Shown in pieces: positions 17,369 to 27,330 of a stretch of DNA of 64,000 nt. The notes beneath the pieces were generated by a model. It searched no databases, was not told where the DNA came from, and saw only the letters and a program-made list of their open reading frames with translations. Made by a program: the position numbers and the translations under genes. The stretch's first letter is position 1, and every line of letters begins with the position of its first letter. Source of the stretch: Roseburia rectibacter (lineage in GTDB: Bacteria; Bacillota; Clostridia; Lachnospirales; Lachnospiraceae); assembly GCF_014287515.2 (NCBI RefSeq), contig NZ_CP092473.1:1577001-1641000 (forward strand). The letters are read 5' to 3'.

Positions 17369-20080
17369 ATGACACAGACTCATATAAATATTGCAATGTT
17401 AGCACATGTTGACGCCGGAAAGACGACATTATCAGAGGCGTTATTATATAAAAGCGGCAGCATCCGCAAAGCCGGACGTGTGGATAATAAAGATGCATTT
17501 TTAGATACAAATGAAATGGAAAGAAACCGTGGAATCACGATTTTTTCCAAACAGGCAGTTTTTTCGTATGGAGGATGCGAATTTACACTGTTAGATACAC
17601 CGGGACATGTGGATTTTTCTGCGGAAATGGAGCGTACCTTGCAGGTGCTTGACTATGCTGTGCTGATCATAAGCGGGGCAGACGGTGTGCAGGGACATAC
17701 GAGGACATTGTGGCGGCTTTTAGCGCGTTACAATATCCCGGCATTTATTTTTGTCAACAAAATGGATCAGCAGGGAACAGACCACGACAAATTATTGGCA
17801 CAGATCAAAGATACATTGGGCAGTGCCTGTGTGGATTTTTCAAAAAATACAGATGGAACATATCTGGATGAGGATTTTTATGAGAACGTGGCTGTCTGCA
17901 ATGAAAAAGTCTTAGAAACATATTTAGAAGGCGGCAGTATCGGGGAAGAAGATATCCGTCAAATGATACAGAAAAGGGAATTGTTTCCATGCTTTTTTGG
18001 TTCAGCACTTAAGATGGACGGGATTGACGAGCTGCTGGCGGCACTTTCTGAATATACCAAAATTCCGGATTATCCGGAGAAGTTTGGCGCAACTGTATTT
18101 AAGATCACGCGCGACGCAGGGGGCAGCCGTCTTACGCATTTAAAAGTCACAGGTGGAACATTAAAGGCAAGAAATCTGCTGACCGGATATAAGCAGAATA
18201 AGGAAGATGATATCTGGGAGGAAAAAGTAAACCAGATCCGCATTTATTCCGGTGAAAAATTTGAGACCCAAGATGAGGTAAAAGCAGGAACAATATGTGC
18301 TGTGACAGGGTTATCCTATACTTATCCGGGAGAGGGACTCGGAATCCAGACGGAGTCGGAACTGCCGATTTTAGAGCCGGTGCTGACATATGAACTGATC
18401 CTGCCGGAGGGGGTACAGCCACAGGCAATGATGCCGAAACTTACGATGTTAGAGGAAGAAGATCCGGAGCTTCACATTGTGTGGAATGAACAACTGCAGG
18501 AGATCAAGATACAGATCATGGGGGAAGTGCAGATCGAGATTTTAAAAGCACTGATCTTTGAGCGTTTTGGTGTGGAGGTGGAATTTGGCACAGGAAAGAT
18601 CCTTTACCGTGAGACGATCGCAGATACCGTGGAGGGAGTGGGACATTTTGAACCACTGCGTCATTATGCGGAGGTACATCTTTTGCTGGAGCCGGGAGAA
18701 AACGGCAGCGGTCTTACCTTTGCAGCGGATGTCAGTGAGGATATGCTGGCAAGAAACTGGCAGAGACTGGTGCTTACCCATTTAGAGGAAAAAGAACATG
18801 TCGGTGTGCTGACAGGCTCACCGGTTACAGATATGAAGATCACGTTGGTTGCCGGACGTGCACATTTAAAACATACAGAGGGCGGCGATTTCAGACAGGC
18901 TACTTACCGTGCCTTAAGGCAGGGATTAAAACAGGCACAGTCCGTTCTGTTAGAGCCATGGTATGATTTCAGGCTTGAACTACCGAATGAATGTATTGGA
19001 CGTGCCATGAATGATATCGAAGGAATGTCAGGTAAATTTGATGCTCCGAACCGGAACGGAGAGATGGCAGTACTCACAGGGATCATTCCGGTTGCATCGA
19101 TACGTGATTATGCAAAAGATGTTATGGCATATACCAAGGGACATGGAAGCCTTACCTGCACGCTGCACGGTTATCTGCCATGCCATAATACAGAGGAGGT
19201 TGTCGAGGCGCTTGGTTATGATTCAGAGCGTGATCTGGCAAATCCGACAGGGTCTGTATTCTGTGCCCATGGAGCAGGATTTGTTGTCCCATGGGATCAG
19301 GTTATGGATTATATGCATTTGGAAAGTGTGCTAAAGCCGGCAAAAGAAACAGAGGAATGGCAGCCAAAGCAGGTTTACATGCAGCAGCAGAGCAGGGAAG
19401 AAGAATGGATTGGCACGGATGAGATTGACAGAATCTTAAATCAGACATACAATGCTAATAAACGGGAAAAATCTGCTCCGGGACGCAATGTCTGGAAAAG
19501 GTCAGGAGGGAGCAGTGCAAATGTACCGCCGGTGACAAGAACTTATACGCCGCCGCTGTCGGAAAAAGAATATCTGCTTGTGGATGGCTACAATGTCATT
19601 TTTGCATGGGATGAGTTAAATGAACTTGCCCGTGATAATGTAGACGGGGCGCGTGGAAAACTTCTCGATATTATGTGTGATTATCAGGGTATGCGCGGAT
19701 GTGAGCTGATCGTGGTGTTTGACGCATACCGTGTGCAGGGGCATAAGACAGAAATGTTTGATTACCACAATATTCATGTGGTTTATACGAGAGAGGCAGA
19801 GACTGCCGATCAGTATATCGAGAAATTCGCACATGAAAATGGCAGAAAATACCGTGTGACGGTTGCGACTTCGGATGGTTTAGAGCAGATCATCATCCGG
19901 GGAGCCGGATGTGTGCTGATCTCCGCAAGAGAGCTGGAAAAAGAGATCGCACGCAAACGCGGGGAAATGTTAGAGACATATCATGCAAAACGTGAGCCGG
20001 AGAAGAAGGTACATATGGCAGAGCATATTTCTGCTGAGGTAGCAGAAGCAGTCAGAAAAGCGGATCAGTGTGAAAAATAA
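17369..20080 (+). CDS. TetM-like ribosome GTPase fused to a Rae1/YacP-type NYN nuclease
   Basis: 903 residues from the ATG at 17369 (AGGAGTGG eight bases before; an upstream GTG is less likely). Residues 1-650 follow the EF-G/TetM ribosomal-protection plan: G1 AHVDAGKTT, G2 RGITI, G3 DTPGH, G4 NKMD, G5 GSALK. Residues 730-890 are a separate NYN domain (LLVDGYNVIFAW, then VVFDAYRVQG, ETADQYIEK, VATSDGLEQ) matching YacP, known in Bacillus as Rae1, which cuts mRNA in the ribosomal A site. Both parts look catalytically intact. Calling this a tetracycline resistance gene would go beyond the evidence. Confidence 0.85.
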   Translation: MTQTHINIAMLAHVDAGKTTLSEALLYKSGSIRKAGRVDNKDAFLDTNEMERNRGITIFSKQAVFSYGGCEFTLLDTPGHVDFSAEMERTLQVLDYAVLIISGADGVQGHTRTLWRLLARYNIPAFIFVNKMDQQGTDHDKLLAQIKDTLGSACVDFSKNTDGTYLDEDFYENVAVCNEKVLETYLEGGSIGEEDIRQMIQKRELFPCFFGSALKMDGIDELLAALSEYTKIPDYPEKFGATVFKITRDAGGSRLTHLKVTGGTLKARNLLTGYKQNKEDDIWEEKVNQIRIYSGEKFETQDEVKAGTICAVTGLSYTYPGEGLGIQTESELPILEPVLTYELILPEGVQPQAMMPKLTMLEEEDPELHIVWNEQLQEIKIQIMGEVQIEILKALIFERFGVEVEFGTGKILYRETIADTVEGVGHFEPLRHYAEVHLLLEPGENGSGLTFAADVSEDMLARNWQRLVLTHLEEKEHVGVLTGSPVTDMKITLVAGRAHLKHTEGGDFRQATYRALRQGLKQAQSVLLEPWYDFRLELPNECIGRAMNDIEGMSGKFDAPNRNGEMAVLTGIIPVASIRDYAKDVMAYTKGHGSLTCTLHGYLPCHNTEEVVEALGYDSERDLANPTGSVFCAHGAGFVVPWDQVMDYMHLESVLKPAKETEEWQPKQVYMQQQSREEEWIGTDEIDRILNQTYNANKREKSAPGRNVWKRSGGSSANVPPVTRTYTPPLSEKEYLLVDGYNVIFAWDELNELARDNVDGARGKLLDIMCDYQGMRGCELIVVFDAYRVQGHKTEMFDYHNIHVVYTREAETADQYIEKFAHENGRKYRVTVATSDGLEQIIIRGAGCVLISARELEKEIARKRGEMLETYHAKREPEKKVHMAEHISAEVAEAVRKADQCEK

Positions 20081-20107
20081 CATTTTTCACAGGTAAGATT
20101 TGTGCTT
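20068..20107. repeat. Dispersed 39-bp hairpin repeat, copy A
   Basis: GTGTGAAAAAT...ATTTTTCAC followed by AAGATTTGTGCTT. Copies B (33519-33557) and C (37093-37131) are nearly identical. Copy A overlaps the last codons of the GTPase gene and precedes a downstream GCAGGAATGGAGATT start context. Confidence 0.75.
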
Positions 20108-20144
20108 ATGCATCAGCTTGATATGCGCAGGAATGGAGATTCTC

Positions 20145-20393
20145 ATGAATAAAAAGGAAGAAGTAAACTTTACACAGTCCGGATTTTTAAAGATCGATGG
20201 GAAAAAAAGAGTGTCTGTGAGATTTGAACGAGGAAGTGATATTGCAGAAGGCATGGTTCCGCCGGGAAAAATTACAAAGAATCATGGATTTTCCGATAAG
20301 GAAGTAGCAGGATTAGAAGTCTATCTGGAGATGAACTGTGATGAGATCTACAAAAAAGCGAAGGAAATTGGTAAATTTACCAACTTACTATAA
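20145..20393 (+). CDS. Small protein of unknown function
   Basis: 82 residues; the ATG at 20145 follows GGAATGGAGATTCTC. The product is basic with a compact beta/alpha pattern (GFLKIDGKKRVSVRFERG) and no membrane segment. It follows the repeat hairpin that also precedes two MATE genes. No family recognised. It overlaps the next gene by about 50 bases. Confidence 0.55.
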   Translation: MNKKEEVNFTQSGFLKIDGKKRVSVRFERGSDIAEGMVPPGKITKNHGFSDKEVAGLEVYLEMNCDEIYKKAKEIGKFTNLL

Positions 20394-20796
20394 AAGAATA
20401 TTTCCATTATTATTCGCATGGATGATCCTGCTTACGACCTGTGTTGGTAGTCAGTCGGATGCCTTTCAGATGATATCAATCGAAAAGGCGTCCGGTCAGA
20501 CTATGTTCTCAGGCGAGCGGCTGGCAAAAACGTATGATGCACTGTTAGAGACAGCCAGAGGACGCAGCGAAACATTAGAGAGTGGGAGGGCAAAAGAGTT
20601 TGCATCCGTAAACTGGCGCAGAATGGCAGGCGTTACAATAAGGATTCTGCTTGTCATACTCCCAGCGCTGATTTTGCAGTTTTGGAGCATCTGGTACCGC
20701 AGGGCTGATGAGATCGTGCCGCGTGGACTGCTCTTAGTAAAGTTTGTGAGGAGGGCGGACGGAAAAAAGAATGGCATTTTAGCTCTCATGAAATAA
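20341..20796 (+). CDS. Membrane protein of unknown function
   Basis: About 151 residues; ATG at 20341 (a GTG at 20338 is an alternative) with GGAG about ten bases upstream. There are two hydrophobic segments, near residues 20-37 (IFPLLFAWMILLTTCVG) and 97-115 (VTIRILLVILPALILQFW), with a hydrophilic 60-residue stretch between them. It overlaps the end of the preceding gene in another frame. No family recognised. Confidence 0.5.
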   Translation: MRSTKKRRKLVNLPTYYKRIFPLLFAWMILLTTCVGSQSDAFQMISIEKASGQTMFSGERLAKTYDALLETARGRSETLESGRAKEFASVNWRRMAGVTIRILLVILPALILQFWSIWYRRADEIVPRGLLLVKFVRRADGKKNGILALMK

Positions 20797-20831
20797 AAAA
20801 TAAAAATATTATTTTATGAGAGGTAGAAAAA

Positions 20832-20975
20832 ATGCAGATTCTTATTTGGGTTATGATGATCGTTGGTGGTGCCGCAGGACTTTTGGCCACGGCTTATCTG
20901 GTATTGGCTATGCCGATAATTATTGTGTGGAAGATTTTCCGCAAGGTGAAATACCGGATACCGATCTGTGACTGA
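20832..20975 (+). CDS. Small single-span membrane protein, 47 residues
   Basis: ATG at 20832 after AGAGGTAGAAAA; TGA at 20973-20975. Almost the whole length is one or two hydrophobic segments (IVGGAAGLLATAYLVLAMP) followed by a basic end (KIFRKVKYR). It follows a membrane protein gene by 35 bases. Function unknown. Confidence 0.45.
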   Translation: MQILIWVMMIVGGAAGLLATAYLVLAMPIIIVWKIFRKVKYRIPICD

Positions 20976-21143
20976 GAAAATTGGAATTGAAAGATTATAT
21001 AACAGAAAGTATTTATAGTGAAAGGGCTGGATTATTCCGGCCCTTTTGAATTATCAGCTTTTTTATGGAAAACATTGAGAATATATAATGTTAAGCATTT
21101 CCCTAAAAAAGATAGAGCACTCATAGTTTTTTTGATAGGTTCA

Positions 21144-21152
21144 TGGTATAAT
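21144..21152 (+). promoter_or_regulatory. Extended -10 promoter element before brxA
   Basis: TGG directly precedes TATAAT (21147-21152), about 65 bases before the brxA start. The -35 region is poor, which is tolerable with an extended -10. Confidence 0.45.
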
Positions 21153-21217
21153 ATTTTTGTTGTGCGAATTTTTAAGTTGACTCGTAAAGAAAAACAATAT
21201 TTGAAAGGTGCAATAAA

Positions 21218-21817
21218 ATGAATAGACGGGAATATAGCGCAGGTGCCGTTAAATTTTCGTTTTGGTTTATGGAATTTAAGGCAGTAGTTAAACTCTTATC
21301 AGAGGGAATGACACTTGATGAGGTTAAGGAAAAGAACCAAAAGGAAAATATATTTGGCGCTCCGACAACGCTTCGTGCAGGTCAGATATTCAGTACCGTA
21401 TCAGCAAGGGTCAAAGCACTGGATGTATCATTTTATTCGATTTTTATGGATAGCGATCTTGCAACGCAGAAGTTATTTGCTTTAGCTGGAGCAATGGCAC
21501 ATGATACGCTTTTCTTTGATTTTGTATACGAAGTGGTAAGAGAAAAGATGATTATTGGAAGCAACGAATTGTCGGATAGCGATATAAATATATTTTTTAG
21601 AAATAAGCAGTTACAGGATGAGAAGGTTGCAAAGTGGACAGATGCGACTTTGAATCGACTTGGAAGAACATATAAGACCATGCTTTTTGAAGCTGGCATG
21701 ACAGATAAGGGTACTCCCCGAACAATCTTAAAGCCTATTCTTGATCCGGCTATGGAACACTGGCTTTTAGATAATGGCATGGAACCAATCGTAAAAGCAT
21801 TAACGGGGGTACGATAA
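21218..21817 (+). CDS. brxA: BREX protein BrxA (DUF1819)
   Basis: 199 residues, AAAGGTGCAATAAA before the ATG. The sequence follows the DUF1819 pattern (YSAGAVKFSFWFMEFKAVVK, then SRVxALD-like ARVKALDVSFY). BrxA is a small DNA-binding protein at the start of BREX phage-defence operons. Its stop overlaps the ATG of a brxB fragment (TAATG). It is the only BREX gene in the window that appears complete; without BrxC and PglX it cannot provide BREX defence. Confidence 0.82.
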   Translation: MNRREYSAGAVKFSFWFMEFKAVVKLLSEGMTLDEVKEKNQKENIFGAPTTLRAGQIFSTVSARVKALDVSFYSIFMDSDLATQKLFALAGAMAHDTLFFDFVYEVVREKMIIGSNELSDSDINIFFRNKQLQDEKVAKWTDATLNRLGRTYKTMLFEAGMTDKGTPRTILKPILDPAMEHWLLDNGMEPIVKALTGVR

Positions 21818-21927
21818 TGGCTGATATAGAAGAAAGACTGGACAAGATGGAAACAAAAATCAGGGAACCAAAGTTCCGTGATACCACAAGAAAGGCGAAC
21901 GAAATGGTGGCATGTCTGACAGATTAG
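21817..21927 (+). pseudogene. brxB: brxB (DUF1788) N-terminal fragment
   Basis: 36 codons beginning with a typical BrxB start (MADIEERLDKMETKIREPKF), then a switch near 21900 into pglX sequence and a stop. An intact BrxB is about 190-200 residues. The junction marks a deletion that removed the rest of brxB, all of brxC and the first half of pglX. Confidence 0.7.
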
Positions 21928-24110
21928 TTGAATTTTTAAAGGTAAAGTATGCGGATAGTAAGACAGACCTATATTCTGTTTTTATCGAAAAATGTGGGGC
22001 TATGTGTAAGAAACATGGATATAGAGCAATGATAACACAACACGGATGGATGTTCTTATCAAGTTTTGAAAAATTGAGAAATAAATTATTGCGTGAAGAT
22101 ATTGTTAATCTAGTTCATTTAGGAGCTAGAGCTTTTGACGAAATTAGTGGAGAGGTGGTACAAACAGTTTCTTTCGTCATTAGGAACACAAATATAAAGT
22201 TATATCGTGCTAAGTATGTAAGATTGTTAAATGCAGTGTCTGAGAAAGGCAAAGAAGATTTATTCTTGTCTACAAATAATAGATACATTGCTACAAAAGA
22301 AAATTTTAAAACCATTTCAGGTATGCCAGTAGCATATTGGTTTAGTGACAGTTTTTTTAGAGTATTTACTAATCAAAAGTTATCGGATGTTGCAAAACCA
22401 AGACAAGGATTGGCAACGGGAGATAACGAAAGATTTTTGCGATTATGGTCTGAAGTTGATATGAATAAAATAGGATACGGAATGGGGAGTAGACAACAAG
22501 CTCTTCAAAGCAAAAAAAAATGGTTTCCGTGTAATAAAGGAGGTACATTTAGAAAATGGTATGGAAATTATGATTATGTGGTTAATTGGGAAAAAGATGG
22601 TATAGAAATAAGAAATAACTATGGCGAAAATGGCAAATTAAAATCAAGACCACAGAATATTGATTATTATTATAAAGAAGGAATGACCTGGTCTACAATA
22701 GCTAGCGGTTCTTTAGCAATGAGATATAGTCCGGTTGGACATATGTTTGAAACAAAAGGTGCTGTGTGTTTTGCTGACAACAAGGAACAGTTATATTATT
22801 TAATAGGATTAATGAACATACCTATTGTTTCATATGTATTGTCGGTGTTGTCTCCGACATTAGATTTTCATGAAGGTCCATTAGGAAAAGTTCCTACTGT
22901 AATTTGTAAAGAAAAACAAGACGAGGTCAATGCTATTGTAAATAAATTGATTGAAAATTCTAAAAAAGATTGGGATTCCTTTGAAAATTCATGGAATTTC
23001 AAGCGTCACCCATTACTTTCAGTGATACCTCGAAATTTGGCATTGTTTGATGACATAAATGATATTGACATAGCAGAAAGTTACACCTGTTGGGAGAATG
23101 AGTGCAACGAGCGTTTCAATCAGCTCAAAGCAAATGAAGAAGAATTGAATCGTATTTTCATTGACATTTATGGTTTGCAAGATGAATTAACATCGGAAGT
23201 AGAGGACAAGGATGTGACTGTCCGTAAAGCCGATTTAAAGAGAGACATTAAGAGCCTGATTTCTTATGCAGTTGGCTGTATGTTTGGTCGTTATTCTTTG
23301 GACGAAGAAGGCTTAATTTTAGCAGGGCAGCCATTTGAATCTCATTTTTTTGAAGCATCTGCACCGAGATGTGGAACAGGTTTTGCAGGTGCACCGGGGA
23401 TGTCACTTCCAACAGGCGAATTTTATTATAAAACACAGGATGGAGCGAAAAAGTGTTCTTTCAATCCAGATAAAGACAATATTATTCCTATTACAGATGA
23501 GGAATACTTAGAAGATGATATGGTATCACGTTTCTGCACATGGTTAAAGGTTGCATTTGGTGAAAAGTCATTGGAGAAAAATCTGGAGTTTATTGCAAAG
23601 GCACTTGGAAATAAAGGAGATACCAACAGAGAGATAATCCGTAACTATTTCCTGAATGATTTCTTCAAAGATCATTGCAATGCCTATTCTGTCACAGGTT
23701 CTGGCAAGCGCCCGATTTACTGGCTTTTTGACAGTGGAAAGCAGAATGGATTTAAAGCACTGGTATATCTGCACCGTTACAATGCGGATACAATCGGCAA
23801 TGTGCGTGTAGACTATCTGTATCGGATGCAGCGTGTTTATGAATCTGAGATTGGACGTATGCAGGATACGATTGATAATAGCAAGAACAGCAGAGAAGTA
23901 TCACTTGCAACAAAGCGTAAGGAAAAATTACAGAAACAGTTAAAAGAGTGCCGGGAATATGATGAGAAAATCGGACACTTGGCACTTTCAAGAATTGAGC
24001 TTGATCTGGATGATGGTATGAAGGTTAATTACCGTAAGGTGCAGACTGCCGCAGATGGCAAGTTTTATGAGATATTGGCTGATTCAAAGAATATTATGGC
24101 AAAACAATAG
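21912..24110 (+). pseudogene. pglX: pglX, C-terminal part only
   Basis: 732 codons equal to the C-terminal half of BREX-1 PglX. The frame enters just after the place where the methylase motif NPPY would be (GGMSDRLVEFLKVKYADSKTDL is the region after it, followed by QHGWMFLSSFEKLR). The SAM-binding core and NPPY are absent, so it cannot methylate DNA. The remaining part holds target-recognition sequence (GMGSRQQ, CNKGG) and the helical tail. No stop interrupts it, so a protein could still be made from the ATG at 21912. Confidence 0.8.
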
Positions 24111-24188
24111 TTCGTTCAAAACACTTAGATGTGGTTAGCGTTTTGAAACTCTATAAGATTAAAATGATATGACAGGAGGTTTGCATAA

Positions 24189-25391
24189 ATGGAATTATTA
24201 AATGGTTTAGATGATTTTGAACAGAATATAGAAAAAATGCGTGTTGAGAATTTTGGATTGGAGTATGAGGAAGAAAATGATGATCAATCCCTAGATCAGG
24301 AAAGTGAATATGAAGAAGAACAACCATTTAATCCAGAAAAAATTCGAGTGGATCAGCAAATGTTGTCAGTAAAATATATGCTGGAATTGATGGAAGAGGG
24401 ATTGATTGAGTTGAATCCGGGATATCAAAGAAATAAAGTTTGGAAAGATAATAGAAGAAAATCATTGCTTATAGAATCATTAATGTTAAGAATTCCTATT
24501 CCTGCGTTTTATTTTTATGAGAATGAAGATGGTGAATATCAGGTAATTGATGGTCAGCAGCGGCTTACAACAATCAGAGAATTTGTTAGTGGAAAATTTA
24601 AGCTGTCTGGACTGGAATATTTGGGAAGGGAATGTGATAAAAAAGGATTTAAAGAGTTAGATATAAAATATGTGCAGAGAATTTACAGAACACAGATTGC
24701 AGTAAATATTTTGGATGCCCGTTCTCCTAAAAAAGTTATTTATGATATCTTTAGGAGAGTTAATACTGGTGGTGTTAATTTAAATCCACAGGAAATGAGA
24801 AATGCAATTTGCAAGCAGGAAACCAGAGATTTTTTGATAAAGAGTACAAAAAATGAGAATTATTTAATGGCTACAAGAGGGAAAATTAAAGATGAACGGA
24901 TGGATGCACAGGAATTAGTTTTAAGATTTTATGCATTTTATATGGCATATAATTATGGTAAAGAATATGTATATTATGATTATAAGAATATTTCCACAAT
25001 GTTGGATGTTCAAATAGAAACCTTAAATAAGTATAGTCCTGAAAAATTAGATGTATTATATCAAAAGTTTGATGAGGCAATGAGACGTTGTTATTTACTT
25101 TTTGGGGAATATGCGTTTTCTAAAATTGGATGGAATAATAATGAGGTTATCAGGAAAGTTGATTATATTAATAAATCGTTATTTTCTTCATTTTCTATTC
25201 TGATAATGCATCCTAAATTTGACAATATAGATTTAAAAAAGTATCAGAAAAAAATTTTAAAGGAATTGGCTTTTAAATTAACAGAAGATCATGTGTATTT
25301 TAATTCGCTAACAGCAGGCACAGGAGACAAAAGGAATGTGTACAAAAACTTTGAGGTTTCAAAGGAGGTATTAGAGATATGCTTAAAATAG
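24189..25391 (+). CDS. DUF262 protein (ParB/Srx-like fold), candidate defence gene
   Basis: 400 residues with ACAGGAGG before the ATG. After an acidic N-terminus (residues 1-50) comes a DUF262 domain: NPGYQRNKVWKDNRRKSLL, LRIPIPAFYF and the diagnostic VIDGQQRLTTI near residue 120, then IFRRVNTGGVNLNPQE. DUF262 is the nuclease/NTPase part of GmrSD-type restriction enzymes. There is no C-terminal HNH (DUF1524) domain. It overlaps the next gene by 13 bases and probably works with it. AT content is clearly higher than in the flanking chromosomal genes, which suggests transfer. Confidence 0.78.
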   Translation: MELLNGLDDFEQNIEKMRVENFGLEYEEENDDQSLDQESEYEEEQPFNPEKIRVDQQMLSVKYMLELMEEGLIELNPGYQRNKVWKDNRRKSLLIESLMLRIPIPAFYFYENEDGEYQVIDGQQRLTTIREFVSGKFKLSGLEYLGRECDKKGFKELDIKYVQRIYRTQIAVNILDARSPKKVIYDIFRRVNTGGVNLNPQEMRNAICKQETRDFLIKSTKNENYLMATRGKIKDERMDAQELVLRFYAFYMAYNYGKEYVYYDYKNISTMLDVQIETLNKYSPEKLDVLYQKFDEAMRRCYLLFGEYAFSKIGWNNNEVIRKVDYINKSLFSSFSILIMHPKFDNIDLKKYQKKILKELAFKLTEDHVYFNSLTAGTGDKRNVYKNFEVSKEVLEICLK

Positions 25392-26491
25392 AACAAATAA
25401 GTGCCAAGAACTTTAAATGTCATAAAAACTTGGACTTGGAATTTTTGTCATTTAATATTTTAACAGGGAGTAATGCAGCTGGAAAATCGAGTTTAATACA
25501 AGCGATTCTTTTAGGATATAAAAGTTGGAAAGAGTATGAAAAAAAGAAAATAAATACAAATAATGTTATGGGAATTAATCTAGGAATACCTATTAATATT
25601 GTTTCTGAACAGGGAGGACAACGAGAGGTTGAAGTTTGTTTTCAGGCAGGCGGAATGCAGAACTCTATAGAATTAGAGTTGGCAGAAGATGATGAAATGT
25701 ATTTCAATATATTAAATTATAATGAAATATTGCAGCAAAGTTTAGAGAAGAATAGCCTAAAAAAAATTAATTTATTTTTCTTGAACGCAGAAAGGACAGG
25801 ACCGCGAATTGTTTCTGCAATTAAAGAACCTTTGTCATATTCTGTGGGGTATCATGGAGAGAATACGGCATATTTGATTTGCAAAATGGACAGAGAGCAA
25901 AAATTAAAAAATATCAAGTTACCGGCTGATTTAAAGATATCCGAGTTAGAAAGGTTTTCTGCAAATTGTGAGGAGTGGCTAAATGTTATTATTCCAGAAA
26001 CTGAAATACAATATAGCGTCGATATTGAGAAGAATATAGCAGCTTTAAAATACAAGAATGAGGGAGAATTTTATGAACCAACAGCTACAGGTTTCGGAAT
26101 TTCTTATGTAATCCCAATTGTTGTTCAGGCATTGGTTGCATCGACAATGAATAATTCGGTTTTGATTATAGAAAATCCAGAGGCTCACTTGCATCCTTAT
26201 AGTCAGTCTCAATTAGGTAAATTCTTAACATTAGTTGCTTTGAATGGAGTACAAATTATTGTCGAAACACATAGTGAACATATTATAGATGGGGCGAGAA
26301 TACAGGCAGCAAAAGAAAAAAAATGCAACGAATTGCAAGTGTTGTTTTTTGAAAAAAAGAATGATTGTAGTATGTGTAAAAAAATAATGGTACAGGATAA
26401 TGGAGAATTAGATGAGTGGCCGGTTGGTTTTTTTGACCAAAAGAGGCAGGATTTACGGGAATTGCTGGAGATGAGGAGATGTCGAAATTGA
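25379..26491 (+). CDS. AAA/ABC-type ATPase with DUF3696 C-terminus
   Basis: 370 residues, ATG inside the end of the DUF262 gene. Walker A LTGSNAAGKSSLIQAI near residue 30; signature-like FGISYVIPIV; Walker B IIENPEAHLHP near residue 268; H-loop VETHSEH. The end GELDEWPVGFFDQ is the DUF3696 mark. Such single-unit RecF/OLD-like ATPases are common motors in defence modules. The overlaps on both sides (13 bases each) show a translationally coupled trio. Confidence 0.8.
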   Translation: MLKIEQISAKNFKCHKNLDLEFLSFNILTGSNAAGKSSLIQAILLGYKSWKEYEKKKINTNNVMGINLGIPINIVSEQGGQREVEVCFQAGGMQNSIELELAEDDEMYFNILNYNEILQQSLEKNSLKKINLFFLNAERTGPRIVSAIKEPLSYSVGYHGENTAYLICKMDREQKLKNIKLPADLKISELERFSANCEEWLNVIIPETEIQYSVDIEKNIAALKYKNEGEFYEPTATGFGISYVIPIVVQALVASTMNNSVLIIENPEAHLHPYSQSQLGKFLTLVALNGVQIIVETHSEHIIDGARIQAAKEKKCNELQVLFFEKKNDCSMCKKIMVQDNGELDEWPVGFFDQKRQDLRELLEMRRCRN

Positions 26492-27330
26492 ATTTTTATT
26501 TACGACCATCAGGAAACTACTGTCAAATAACAAGTGAAGAGGCAGTGAACTTAGAAAAAATGGTCGAATATTTGCAAAATCAAGAAAAAATATTTGTTCC
26601 AATGGAATTCTGGGAGAAGAAAGATAAATTTGATATTTCTGCAACAGATTATTTATTGGGAGAAAATCAGAATGACATTACAGATTTATTAATGGAAACG
26701 GTATCAAAAACAAAAGCCTGTGAAAATTCATACAAAGAAATAACGGAATTTGATCAAAAAGGATATGCGGTAATATCAAAGAAAGATATAGAACCAAAGT
26801 ATGAGAGCATATCTGTATTTGATATTGACGATAAAGAAGAAAATAAAAAAATAGAAGTAAATGATATTACAAAGACAAAAAGATATTATCTTTTGCAGAC
26901 TGATACATATGAGAAATATGAAAAATTATCAGGCGAATGTTTTAACAGATTGATATTTCATGATGATGCTTTTAAAAGTATAAACAAATTGGGAAAAATA
27001 AAAGATATACGTGAAGAATTAACGAGACATTTAAGAGTTTTAAATGATGTGGCAGGAAAACTTTATCTATATTATTGTGGAGATGAAAAAGCTGTATTAG
27101 CGGACTTAAATGCAGAATGGCAGATTATATGTTCTGGTAAAGGATCAAAAGAGGAAACAGAATTTAATAAAAAAATGCAATGGATGGAAAAAGAGTATAT
27201 TCTGACATGTAATCCGCATACGAAATTGTACAAAAAGTATACTGACCAAAGAATTTACTTTTGTTGGGGCAGGAATGAGATTGATAATCATAAAATTATT
27301 GTTGTTAGAATTGGAGATCATTGGAAATAA
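26479..27330 (+). CDS. Third protein of the DUF262/DUF3696 module, unknown
   Basis: 283 residues, overlapping the ATPase gene by 13 bases. No signal or membrane segments; the product is Lys/Glu-rich. Residues 225-280 (EEKAVLADLNAEWQ-like, then CNPHTKLYKKYTDQRIYFCW) have the look of a small alpha/beta domain. The pattern LYLYYC near residue 195 is followed by conserved-looking charged residues, but I cannot name a catalytic motif. By position it may be the effector or a regulator. Its final codons abut a pglX-like duplicate, so the natural end may be altered. Confidence 0.6.
   Translation: MSKLNFYLRPSGNYCQITSEEAVNLEKMVEYLQNQEKIFVPMEFWEKKDKFDISATDYLLGENQNDITDLLMETVSKTKACENSYKEITEFDQKGYAVISKKDIEPKYESISVFDIDDKEENKKIEVNDITKTKRYYLLQTDTYEKYEKLSGECFNRLIFHDDAFKSINKLGKIKDIREELTRHLRVLNDVAGKLYLYYCGDEKAVLADLNAEWQIICSGKGSKEETEFNKKMQWMEKEYILTCNPHTKLYKKYTDQRIYFCWGRNEIDNHKIIVVRIGDHWK

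Noticed and set aside
17369..20080. Tetracycline resistance gene tet(M/O/W)
   Set aside because: The C-terminal NYN fusion and length of 903 residues do not match any true Tet protection protein; only the GTPase family is shared.
21018..21221. 67-codon ORF before brxA
   Set aside because: No ribosome site, unlikely composition, and it contains the brxA promoter.
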